Source: Nitrospirota bacterium
GTDB lineage: Bacteria; Nitrospirota; Thermodesulfovibrionia; Thermodesulfovibrionales; Dissulfurispiraceae
NCBI GenBank assembly: GCA_040752355.1
Contig: JBFMHE010000019.1
Coordinates: forward strand, 1 to 64,000
DNA length: 64,000 nt
Reading direction: 5' to 3'
The stretch's first letter is position 1; each line of letters starts with the position of its first letter. Below are positions 35,901 through 42,800 of the stretch, piece by piece. The position numbers were made by a program, and so were the translations under genes. The notes under the pieces were generated by a model that searched no databases, was not told the DNA's origin, and saw only the letters and a program-made list of their open reading frames with translations.

Positions 35901-37556
35901 GGCGACAGCATCGTCAGTTACTATTGGAAGATCGATAACGGGGCGATTATCCTCACCGGCGCTGCACCGCCGCTCTCGGGGGCGCAGATAGCCGCCCTTG
36001 GTGTGGGGACGCATTCCGTCCAGCTCACCGTAACGGACACCTTCGGCGCAACGGGCACGGCCTCGACGACGCTGACGATCACCAACAGCGCCCCGGTGGC
36101 GAGCTTCACCGCACAGCCTAATCCCGCAGCCTGCGGCCAGACTGTGCAGTTCGACGGCACCGGATCGAGCGGACAGGGCATCAGCTATGCCTGGAGCTTC
36201 GGCGACGGCGCAACAGCAACCGGGGCAGCGGTAACCCATGCCTACACAGCTTATGGAACATATACGGCTACCTTGACCGTAACCGATAGCAGTAATCCAC
36301 CAAAGACGGCGACAAGTACGGGAGTAATCAATGTCAATCAAGGGAATGTTGCACCGATAGCTAACGCGGGCGGTCCGTACACAGCTGACCTCGGGAGTAC
36401 AGTCGTCCTCAACGGCAGCGGGTCAACCGATCCGAACACCTCCTGCGGGGACAGTATCGTGATCTATCAATGGAGCATCGGCAAAGGAGCGATTAATTTG
36501 ACCGGAGCGACACCGTCGCTGAGCGCAGCGCAGGTGAACGCGCTCGGGGTGGGAACTCATGCCATCATGCTGAGGGTTACCGATTCCTTCGGGTCTATCG
36601 CCCTATCGTCGACGACCTTGTCGATCTATGACAACACTCCCGTTGCCAGCTTCACGGTCAGTCCGAACCCGGCAGCCTGCGGCAAGGCAGTGGCGTTTGA
36701 CGCCAGCGGCTCGCATCACAACCATCCTGACCGGGGCCTCGTGAGCTACGCCTGGAGCTTCGGCGACGGGACAAAGGACAGCGGCGTTACAGTTTCGCAT
36801 GCTTACAGTGCCTATGGGTCGTATAAGGCGACGCTCACAGTGACCGATAATAACAATCCCGCGAGGACGGACACGTCCGCGATAGAGGTCAATATCAATC
36901 AGGGAAACCTGGCGCCGGTGGCGAACGCGGGCGGACCGTACTCTATTGATCTGGGCAGCGGCTTGGCACTGAACGGGAGCGCGTCATCCGACCCTAATAC
37001 CTCCTGCGACGACAGCATCGTGAGCTATCACTGGAATATCGGCAACGGCACATACATCCTGACGGGCGCAACGCCGGCACTCTCGGCAGCGCAGGTGAAC
37101 ACACTGGGCGTCGGAACCCATTCGGTGCAGCTCACGGTGACGGACACCTTCGGCGCTACCGGCACGGCCTCGACGACGCTGACGGTAGCCTCTCTCGTCT
37201 ACCGGGTATCGGGCACTGTCTTCATCTACCCCGAGACCACGGCCTACCGCGCGACCTTCTCGATTGATACCGTGACCGGCCCCACGCCGACAGGCTCGCT
37301 CAGGTACTACTACGCTAAAACGAGGATGAACTTCGTGAGCACCGGGATCACCTCAGCAGCGGTGTCAGGCAACACAGCTGTTATCAATGGAACCGGCACC
37401 GCCAACGGCGCCGGTGGCTACACCTTCACCGCCGTCGTGACCGATGGGGCGCCCGACAGCTTCGGCATCACCATCCGGAAGCCCGACGGCAGCGCGTACT
37501 ATGCGGCAGGCCCGATGAGCATCGGCGGCGGCGACCTGCTGATACAGATGCAATAA
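32970..37556 (+). CDS. Large secreted PKD-repeat protein
   Basis: The 1528-residue protein begins with a signal peptide (FFFAILFLILGLALF, cleavage near PAWAA). Residues 35-630 form an unrecognised domain rich in Trp, Tyr and Asn. From about residue 640 to 1410 lie repeated PKD-like beta-sandwich domains of two alternating kinds: one with AGGPY, NGSASDPN and VGTHSVQLTVTDTFGATG, the other with NPAACGQTVQFDGTGS and YAWSFGDG. Paired cysteines recur in each. The last 115 residues (YRVSGTVFIYPETTAYRATF to GGGDLLIQMQ) are a separate beta-rich end. No sortase or PEP-CTERM anchor is visible. It is probably an extracellular or surface protein. A sigma-54 promoter and a 43-bp palindrome lie upstream. 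Confidence 0.85.
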   Translation: MRKENAIFFFAILFLILGLALFSDGAPAWAAPEVITVPANSADPAIPHLAYNGHKTTLKAIARGFASVAEAQSARFRWDIDGDGSFDDEPDEVLRQCVDGTPEGTTCYDLGKTITIPTQATNRFFHFTVRLSIPGQPDVFATYPIFVRADVPAQTDPSNNGTALPQNATDEQLEVMRAVAVDEALWYQHLNIANRAGTGAAITGNIPTTTGAPRATAAAALLLYEKTGHPPAYPAGTYSGASPAGFADANDFRWNNDPYAEDGIRLFNYLLSGLNAIAIDTVDEADDGTTPIPGTNDGIGLSSHFGFASFSVWADGTLPLAAISYSGLAGTVAQVGHATYVQGRSIEFIVQQMADYIVYAQIDTPGLHYGGWYYFPNGPEANNHEDFVRGIFMGLSAAHDGMRGDGVYVNNRVRNRAMSYFKYNQDSTSKLALYVSGSRWLGTGNFSETGDTLIALGFLGWSQYNTSDATVLTNDYAGNPITRGQARQIFNDYVTGVGSKWLSFQVDGDNWVSGLFYNDNGTNSTPYLRTDRMGNLQSMFGFAEAFGTLPNASDFSVVANHNWKREFSTYLIRNQFGDGHWLDALWPIGSVLYSPRFYGPVLSTSYAGLTLTPNWLILRPVAMGSASPLTVMEGCYGEGNGTVTFGHANSFHLDPSGQIAEYQWVFDMPPGFDWNSVNWSAIPDGSYSADGKAWRGTDPNATPTYQYSLLGTYTAALRVVDNNNPAKTDVFKTAITALASQNLAPTVSAGGPYVINLGDGLTLNGSASDPNEVCGDTLRYEWDLNGDNVTDATTLSPSFTAAQLQALNPPLAGGRIYTIKLTAIDSFGVRQMGIGASTTATTTLTILDNVPFAIAAATPLTATCGQAVTFDGSGSFHGSPSHSIVNYEWDFDFDGVFAADASGIQTTHGFISNGTHNVLLRVTDDNVPPKTAFARVYVTVNAGNMPPVANAGGPYNVELGQTAALTGSASADPNAPCGDSIVSYYWKIDNGAIILTGAAPPLSGAQIAALGVGTHSVQLTVTDTFGATGTASTTLTITNSAPVASFTAQPNPAACGQTVQFDGTGSSGQGISYAWSFGDGATATGAAVTHAYTAYGTYTATLTVTDSSNPPKTATSTGVINVNQGNVAPIANAGGPYTADLGSTVVLNGSGSTDPNTSCGDSIVIYQWSIGKGAINLTGATPSLSAAQVNALGVGTHAIMLRVTDSFGSIALSSTTLSIYDNTPVASFTVSPNPAACGKAVAFDASGSHHNHPDRGLVSYAWSFGDGTKDSGVTVSHAYSAYGSYKATLTVTDNNNPARTDTSAIEVNINQGNLAPVANAGGPYSIDLGSGLALNGSASSDPNTSCDDSIVSYHWNIGNGTYILTGATPALSAAQVNTLGVGTHSVQLTVTDTFGATGTASTTLTVASLVYRVSGTVFIYPETTAYRATFSIDTVTGPTPTGSLRYYYAKTRMNFVSTGITSAAVSGNTAVINGTGTANGAGGYTFTAVVTDGAPDSFGITIRKPDGSAYYAAGPMSIGGGDLLIQMQ

Positions 37557-37641
37557 AGGAGGCAAGGGAGTCCGTTGACATCATGCATTCTGAATAGCTC
37601 TTGTTGCTTGGAGGTACTGTATCGCGTCGAGAAGTGTGCGG

Positions 37642-37663
37642 GGGGATGCGCAGCCGCATCCCC
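37642..37663 (+). terminator. Terminator-like hairpin after the PKD gene
   Basis: GGGGATGCG pairs perfectly with CGCATCCCC around a CAGC loop, about 85 bp after the stop codon. The T-run is weak (TACTTCC). Confidence 0.45.
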
Positions 37664-37746
37664 TACTTCCTGATGCTCAACTAAGGGTTATTCGTTAAAA
37701 GTCTTACAGAGCGTCGCGCCCGAAGAGCTTTCTTTCCTCTCTTCTC

Positions 37747-38772
37747 CTAAATCGTGACGATTATCTTCCCGAAGAACTGCCTGCTCAGCAGTTTTTCGTA
37801 CGCCTTCTGCGCATCGTCCATCGCATACACCGAATCGACCACCGTCCGCAGGTGGCCGGGGAAGAGCTTCAGGCAATTAACGAAGGCTGCCTTCGGCCCC
37901 ATGTAGACGCCGTGAATCGTTATGTTCTTTCCGAAGATATAGCGCAGGCTCACCGCTGCCTCGTCCCCGCTCGTCGAGCCGAAGGTGACGACCTTGCCGC
38001 CCCGCTTGACGCTCGAAAGGGACTTGTTGAAGGTTGCAGCGCCGACATGATCGACGGCGATATCGGCCAGTCCGCCGCCGGTGATCCGTTGCACCGCCTC
38101 CGCAAAATCTTCCTTCTTATAATTGATGACGTGTTCAGCTCCCAGGCTTTTTGCTTTTTCACCTTTCCAGTCATCACCCACCGTGGTTATCACCCGTGCG
38201 TTGAAGAGCCGGGCGACCTGAATGAGCGCTGTGCCGGCGCCGCTTCCTGCGGCATGTACCAGCACGGTATCGCCCTGCCCGATACCTGCCCGCAGCACGA
38301 GGGAGTTCCATGACGTGGTGTAGGTAATGCCGATGCCCGCAGCCTCCTCGAAGGTGAGCCCCTCGGGCTTTTTAAAGATGTTCGCTGCGGGAACCTTTGC
38401 ATACTCAGCCGCTACACCATTCTGTATGACCCCGAGAATTGAGAAATCATCACATTCATTATCTCTTCCGCTGAGACAACGTTCGCAGAAGCCGCAGGAG
38501 AGCCCGGGATAAACGATCACCTCTTCGCCGGGAACGATACCGGTCACCGTGCTCCCGACCTCCTCGACGATTCCCGAAGCATCGGAGCCGAAGATATGGG
38601 GCAGGGAGATGTGGGCCGGGTACTTGCCTTCCATCACCCAGATATCGAGGTGATTCAGGGCAAAGGCCTTGATCCTGACCAGCACCTCATCATCCCCGAC
38701 CTCCGGCATCGGCATATCGCCGGCTTTGATCCCCCGGTATCCCTCGAGCGTATCATAGTAGAGAGCCTTCAT
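37747..38772 (-). CDS. Zinc-type alcohol dehydrogenase / quinone oxidoreductase family protein
   Basis: This 341-residue MDR-superfamily oxidoreductase has a GroES-like N-terminal domain with the structural zinc cysteines in CGFCERCLSGRDNEC (residues 96-110) and a Rossmann domain with VLVHAAGSGAGTALIQVARL. The sequence GAGIGQGDTV and the residue pattern fit NADPH-dependent quinone or enal reductases of this group. Residues for a catalytic zinc are not clearly all present, so the exact substrate is open. A GAGGAGGG site precedes the ATG. It stands alone. Confidence 0.85.
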   Translation of the reverse strand: MKALYYDTLEGYRGIKAGDMPMPEVGDDEVLVRIKAFALNHLDIWVMEGKYPAHISLPHIFGSDASGIVEEVGSTVTGIVPGEEVIVYPGLSCGFCERCLSGRDNECDDFSILGVIQNGVAAEYAKVPAANIFKKPEGLTFEEAAGIGITYTTSWNSLVLRAGIGQGDTVLVHAAGSGAGTALIQVARLFNARVITTVGDDWKGEKAKSLGAEHVINYKKEDFAEAVQRITGGGLADIAVDHVGAATFNKSLSSVKRGGKVVTFGSTSGDEAAVSLRYIFGKNITIHGVYMGPKAAFVNCLKLFPGHLRTVVDSVYAMDDAQKAYEKLLSRQFFGKIIVTI

Positions 38773-38865
38773 GGAAATCCCTCCTCAGTACTAATCTTTC
38801 CGACAACTCTGCAGTAATCCTATCATTTCTTGGCGGGCCTTGGCAGGCCTTACCTCCATTAGAAA

Positions 38866-38894
38866 GCCCCGAAGAGCGGGCTGCTTTTCGGGGC
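38866..38894 (-). terminator. Terminator of the ferritin-like gene
   Basis: GCCCCGAA (38866-38873) pairs with TTCGGGGC (38887-38894). On the minus strand it is followed by TTTCT, 28 bp after the ferritin-like gene's stop. Confidence 0.6.
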
Positions 38895-38921
38895 CTCTTT
38901 GGCTGCGACCTCTGAGAAGAG

Positions 38922-39389
38922 CTACTTCGGCGAGACTCCCGCAGCCTCCCAGACGCGGTTGTCTATGGACTGCTCTACGTAATGGAGATGGCGCTGCTCA
39001 TCCTCGAAGTTGCTCTGGATAAGGGAGATGATGTCCAGGGGCATATCCCACGAACGGGCGTCCCCATACCGCTTGTTGGTCATCTCCTCGGCGCTCTTCA
39101 GCGACTTCATCGCGCCCTCAGTACCGGTCATGCTGCGCAGGGCGGTAAAGCCCTCAAGGAGAAATCCCTTGAAGTCCCGCGAGAACTCCGGCGGTTTGCC
39201 GCCGAGCCGACTGATGAGGGCCGAGAGATCGGTAACATGCCGCTCGTGGTCGCTCTGGAACTTCGCGATCTGGTCCCGCAGCATCGCGGCCTCGATATGC
39301 TCGAGGGCCCTTCCGTACGCATGGAATGCATCGATGTCGAGCTGGCAGAGACTGCTCAACTTCTCGATAATCTCCTTGTCATCCATCAT
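38922..39389 (-). CDS. Ferritin-like four-helix protein (DUF2383-like)
   Basis: The 155-residue product is almost wholly helical. Carboxylate/His pairs spaced as in di-iron ferritin-like proteins are visible: EHIEAAMLRDQ, DHERHVTDLSAL and EDEQRHLHYVEQ. It resembles the DUF2383/PA2169-type stress-protein group from memory. A role in metal handling or oxidative stress is likely but unproven. The first ATG (39389) lies seven bases after AGGAGG; an upstream in-frame TTG is less likely. A TTGACT-N16-TACAAT promoter is at 39457-39484. Confidence 0.75.
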   Translation of the reverse strand: MMDDKEIIEKLSSLCQLDIDAFHAYGRALEHIEAAMLRDQIAKFQSDHERHVTDLSALISRLGGKPPEFSRDFKGFLLEGFTALRSMTGTEGAMKSLKSAEEMTNKRYGDARSWDMPLDIISLIQSNFEDEQRHLHYVEQSIDNRVWEAAGVSPK

Positions 39390-39456
39390 CAAAGCACCTC
39401 CTCTTTTTCTCGTTGTTCTCGTTATGATCCCCGATATCGCCTCTCTTTCTATTTAA

Positions 39457-39484
39457 ATTGTAGACCTTTGTTCGAGGGAGTCAA
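39457..39484 (-). promoter_or_regulatory. Promoter of the ferritin-like gene
   Basis: On the minus strand TTGACT (39484-39479), 16 bp and TACAAT (39462-39457) lie about 65 bp before the start codon. Confidence 0.65.
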
Positions 39485-39522
39485 GTTGCTGCCGCGCTGC
39501 ATGATAACGGCGGCTTTCGTGC

Positions 39523-39551
39523 TTGACAGGATACCGCCCGGCTTTTATGCT
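39523..39551 (+). promoter_or_regulatory. Promoter of the membrane-protein/alpha-glucan run
   Basis: TTGACA (39523-39528), 17 bp and TATGCT (39546-39551) form a near-consensus promoter, 120 bp before ATG 39674 and divergent from the ferritin-like promoter. Confidence 0.68.
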
Positions 39552-39673
39552 TTACATAGAGAGGCCTCCCTCCCCGGCGTCTACCGTCCTCCGCTGATCG
39601 CAATCTCTTCATATACCGCTCCCTCCTGCCGGGATAGCTGCCTGCGCCGGTGTTGAGCGGAGAGTGCAAGCAC

Positions 39674-40522
39674 ATGAGCACGAATGAGAGTCCCCAAAAG
39701 CAGGACCGGAGCGCCGACAGCCGCTTCCTGATCGACCTCGCCCGCGCTTTCGGCGGAGCGCTCTTCTTCTCCCTGCCGATGCTGATGACCATGGAGATGT
39801 GGTGGCTCGGCTTCTATATGGACCGCCTCCGGCTCGCCCTCTTGCTCTTCCTTGCCGTGCCCGTCCTCACCATTCTCTCCTACCACGCCGGCTTCGAGGA
39901 GACCTTCCGGTGGCAGGAGGACCTGCAGGACGCCTTCGTAGCTCTTGCCGTGGGATTTGCCTCGGCTGCGGGAATACTCTTCCTCCTGGACATCGTAACG
40001 GCCGATACGAGTCTCGACGACGCGATAGGAAAAGTCGGCATCCAGGCTATCCCCGGCAGCATCGGGGCCATGCTGGCGAGAACCCAGCTGGGTGGAGGAA
40101 AAGCGCAACCACGGGAGAGGAGGGAGAGCCACCGGTACCTGGGGGAGCTCTTCCTCATGGGTGTCGGAGCCGTGTATCTCGCCCTCAATGTGGCGCCGAC
40201 GGAGGAGATGCTGCTGCTCTCCTACAAAATGTCCGGCTGGCACACGGTCGCCCTTGCACTGGTATCGATGCTCCTGCTCCATGCCTTTGTCTATGCCGTC
40301 GAGTTCCGCGGCCATGCAACGGTCCCGGAGGGCACGCCGCTCTGGAGCGTCTTCCTCCGCTTCACCGTGGTCGGCTATGCCGTGGCCCTCCTGATCAGCC
40401 TCTACCTGCTCTGGACCTTCGGGAGGCTGGAGGGCACAGCGGTGTTCGAAACCATCGAAGCAGTGTTCGTGCTCGGCTTTCCCGCAGCACTCGGCGCTGC
40501 TGTTGCGCGGCTCGTGCTCTGA
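39674..40522 (+). CDS. TIGR02587-like integral membrane protein
   Basis: This product of 282 residues has about seven hydrophobic segments (for example LALLLFLAVPVLTILSYHAG, ALAVGFASAAGILFLLDIVT, FTVVGYAVALLISLYLLWTF). The start LARAFGGALFFSLPMLMTME is like the TIGR02587/DUF2391 family of unknown function. The next gene matches the usual partner TIGR02588, which strengthens the call. The start is ATG 39674; a TTG-initiated frame extends eight codons upstream. Confidence 0.78.
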   Translation: MSTNESPQKQDRSADSRFLIDLARAFGGALFFSLPMLMTMEMWWLGFYMDRLRLALLLFLAVPVLTILSYHAGFEETFRWQEDLQDAFVALAVGFASAAGILFLLDIVTADTSLDDAIGKVGIQAIPGSIGAMLARTQLGGGKAQPRERRESHRYLGELFLMGVGAVYLALNVAPTEEMLLLSYKMSGWHTVALALVSMLLLHAFVYAVEFRGHATVPEGTPLWSVFLRFTVVGYAVALLISLYLLWTFGRLEGTAVFETIEAVFVLGFPAALGAAVARLVL

Positions 40523-40549
40523 GGGAAAGACCGCGAAAAGGGGGGCGTC

Positions 40550-40954
40550 ATGGCGAGTGACAAGGGTCAGCACCAGAGGGAGAGTACACCGTTTTGGGAA
40601 TGGGTGGTGACCGGTATCGGCATCGTGCTGGTGCTCGGCTCCCTGAGCTTCCTGCTCTACAGAGAGCTCACCGGGGGCGAATCACCGCCGGATATCAGCG
40701 TGCAGGCGGGTGCAGTTCACAACGCCTCTACCACCTTTCTCGTTACGTTCCGCGCAATCAACAAGGGAGGCTCGACCGCCTCGAAGCTCAGGATCGAAGG
40801 GAGGCTCACTCTGAACGGAAAAACGGTAGAGACGAGCGAGGCGCTCCTCGACTATCTTCCCGCACATTCGGAACGCAAGGGCGGGCTCTTCTTTTCGCAC
40901 GATCCGCGCCGCTTCGATATCGAGCTGCGGCCCACAGGATACGAAAAACCTTAA
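40550..40954 (+). CDS. TIGR02588-like membrane-anchored protein
   Basis: The 134-residue protein has one N-terminal membrane helix (WVVTGIGIVLVLGSLSFLLY) followed by a beta-rich domain outside the membrane (TTFLVTFRAINKGGSTASKL). It fits the small TIGR02588 family that goes with TIGR02587. A GGGGGCGTC sequence precedes the ATG, 27 bp after the partner gene. The pair is probably co-transcribed with the GH13 gene that starts 21 bp later, though a functional link to glucan metabolism is only suggested by position. Confidence 0.72.
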   Translation: MASDKGQHQRESTPFWEWVVTGIGIVLVLGSLSFLLYRELTGGESPPDISVQAGAVHNASTTFLVTFRAINKGGSTASKLRIEGRLTLNGKTVETSEALLDYLPAHSERKGGLFFSHDPRRFDIELRPTGYEKP

Positions 40955-40975
40955 AAGAGAGAAGGGAGCTCAAGC

Positions 40976-42649
40976 GTGGCGGACAAAGCACCAACAGCAG
41001 TAACCCGGCCGCTCCCGCAGGGCGCTGTCGACCACGGCGGCGGAACGGTAACGTTCGTCCTCTATGCTCCGGGCAAGAGCTCGGTCCGCCTCGTCGGGAG
41101 TTTCAACGGATGGGACCGCGAGGCTGATCCGATGGAAGAGGCTGAAGAGGGCCTCTGGTGGACCGAAAAGCAGCTCTCTTCCGGAACCTACCAGTACCGG
41201 TATCTCGTTGACAGCGGCCTGGCGATTTGCGATCCCTATGCCCGCGCCGCGGGTCGGGACCCGGAGAGCGGCGAGCCCTGCTCCGTCCTCATTGCAGGGC
41301 AGAGGCCTTACCGGTGGCAGCACGCAACCTGGGACCGCCCGGCATTCAAAGACCTCATCATCTATGAGCTGAACATCAGGGACTTCAGTCCGGAGGGGAA
41401 CTTCAAGGGAGTGGTCGAACGCTTCGACTATCTGGAAGACCTCGGCATCACTGCTATCGAGCTGATGCCTGTCCTCACTGCAGAAGGCGGCGAGGGATGG
41501 GGGTATGACCCTACGGACTTCTTCGCGGTCAACAGCGCCTTCGGCACCGCCGACGAGCTCCGCTCGCTCATCGATACGGCCCACAGCCGCGGCATCGGCG
41601 TGGTCCTCGATATCGTCCTCGCCCATACGAGCAGAGGACATCCTTTCGCAAAGCTCTATCCCCTTGAGGAGAGTCCGTGGTACGGTCCCGGCCTCGGCGA
41701 GCCGAACCATTTCGGCTTTCCCTCGCTCGACTACACCAAGAGAGCAACTCAGGAATTCGCCCGCGATGTCATCACCTACTGGCTGCAGGAGTTCCGCTTC
41801 GACGGGCTGCGGTTCGACTATCTTTACGGAATAGGAGCGAAAGACGGCTGCGGTATCCCCTTCCTGGCGCGCTGCGGGAGGGAGGCAGATCCGGAGGCAT
41901 GGCTCATTGCGGAGCACAGCCCCGAGAGGCCGAGGCTCATCGTCGAGAGCGGGTTCGACGGTTCCTGGCATGTCATCGCCCGCTATGCCCTCGTGGCGCT
42001 CCTCAGGCAGGGGCAGCTCGACGAGCACAACTGGAACGAATTCGAAAAGGTGACCAGTTACTTCGATCCCCGGAGCACCGGTTACGATACCGTCTGGCGG
42101 GCCGTAAACTTCCTCGAGAGCCACGATGAAGAACGGATCATCCACGATACGCGCGTGGTCGGCCTTACCGAAGAGGAAGCATACCGCAAGGCGGCGCTCG
42201 GGGCGACGGTAATCATGACGCTGCCCGGCGAGCCCATGCTCCTCAACGGGCAGGAGTGGGGAGAGGATACCCAGAAGACGCTCGAACGGAACCCCCTCCA
42301 CTGGGATAAGCTCGAAACCGATGCGGGCCGGCAGCTCTATGAGCATGTTCGCGCACTCTGCCGCCTGCGAAAGGAATCTCCGGCGCTCCGCTCAGCGAAC
42401 TACTCGGTGGCGGCGCGGTACAGCGGCCAGAAGACGCTCGTCTACCGCCGCTGGGATGACCGGGGCAACGACGCCCTCGTTGCGGTCAACTTCTCTCCCC
42501 GCGAGCAGCCGGTCTTCATTCCCTTTCCCCGTCCCGGAACCTGGCGGGAGGCGCTCACGGGTACGGGCATCACCACGACCGGCGACGTCACCACCTCCCT
42601 CGCCCCCTCGAGCGCACGGGTATTCATTTGGGAGAGGCAAGGCGCTTGA
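40976..42649 (+). CDS. GH13 alpha-amylase family glycosidase (trehalohydrolase/branching-like)
   Basis: The 557-residue enzyme has an N-terminal CBM48-type domain (VTFVLYAPGKSSVRLVGSFN) and a GH13 barrel. Region motifs include YELNIRDFSPEGNF, VVLDIVLAHTSRGHP, FDGLRFDYLYG with the nucleophile Asp, AWLIAEHSPERP with the acid/base Glu, and NFLESHDEERI with the third Asp. The layout resembles malto-oligosyltrehalose trehalohydrolase and glucan-branching enzymes; no partner treY is adjacent, so the exact reaction is open. It starts at GTG 40976. It opens the alpha-glucan block. Confidence 0.82.
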   Translation: MADKAPTAVTRPLPQGAVDHGGGTVTFVLYAPGKSSVRLVGSFNGWDREADPMEEAEEGLWWTEKQLSSGTYQYRYLVDSGLAICDPYARAAGRDPESGEPCSVLIAGQRPYRWQHATWDRPAFKDLIIYELNIRDFSPEGNFKGVVERFDYLEDLGITAIELMPVLTAEGGEGWGYDPTDFFAVNSAFGTADELRSLIDTAHSRGIGVVLDIVLAHTSRGHPFAKLYPLEESPWYGPGLGEPNHFGFPSLDYTKRATQEFARDVITYWLQEFRFDGLRFDYLYGIGAKDGCGIPFLARCGREADPEAWLIAEHSPERPRLIVESGFDGSWHVIARYALVALLRQGQLDEHNWNEFEKVTSYFDPRSTGYDTVWRAVNFLESHDEERIIHDTRVVGLTEEEAYRKAALGATVIMTLPGEPMLLNGQEWGEDTQKTLERNPLHWDKLETDAGRQLYEHVRALCRLRKESPALRSANYSVAARYSGQKTLVYRRWDDRGNDALVAVNFSPREQPVFIPFPRPGTWREALTGTGITTTGDVTTSLAPSSARVFIWERQGA

Positions 42650-42673
42650 TCTTCTCTCCTTTTCTGCTACAAT
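42646..42673 (+). promoter_or_regulatory. Promoter of the GH57 pair
   Basis: TTGATC (42646-42651), 16 bp and TACAAT (42668-42673) overlap the GH13 stop codon and lie about 130 bp before the first GH57 start. Confidence 0.5.
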
Positions 42674-42800
42674 TTAAACAGGTGTTATATCTTTTTGTCT
42701 GCTATCCGCGGCTTCCAGCTCAGCAATAACCAGGCGACTGTTCCCTGCTGTATGGTCGTACACTCTTTCCTTATTCACTCGATGCGCAGAAGAGGAGGGT

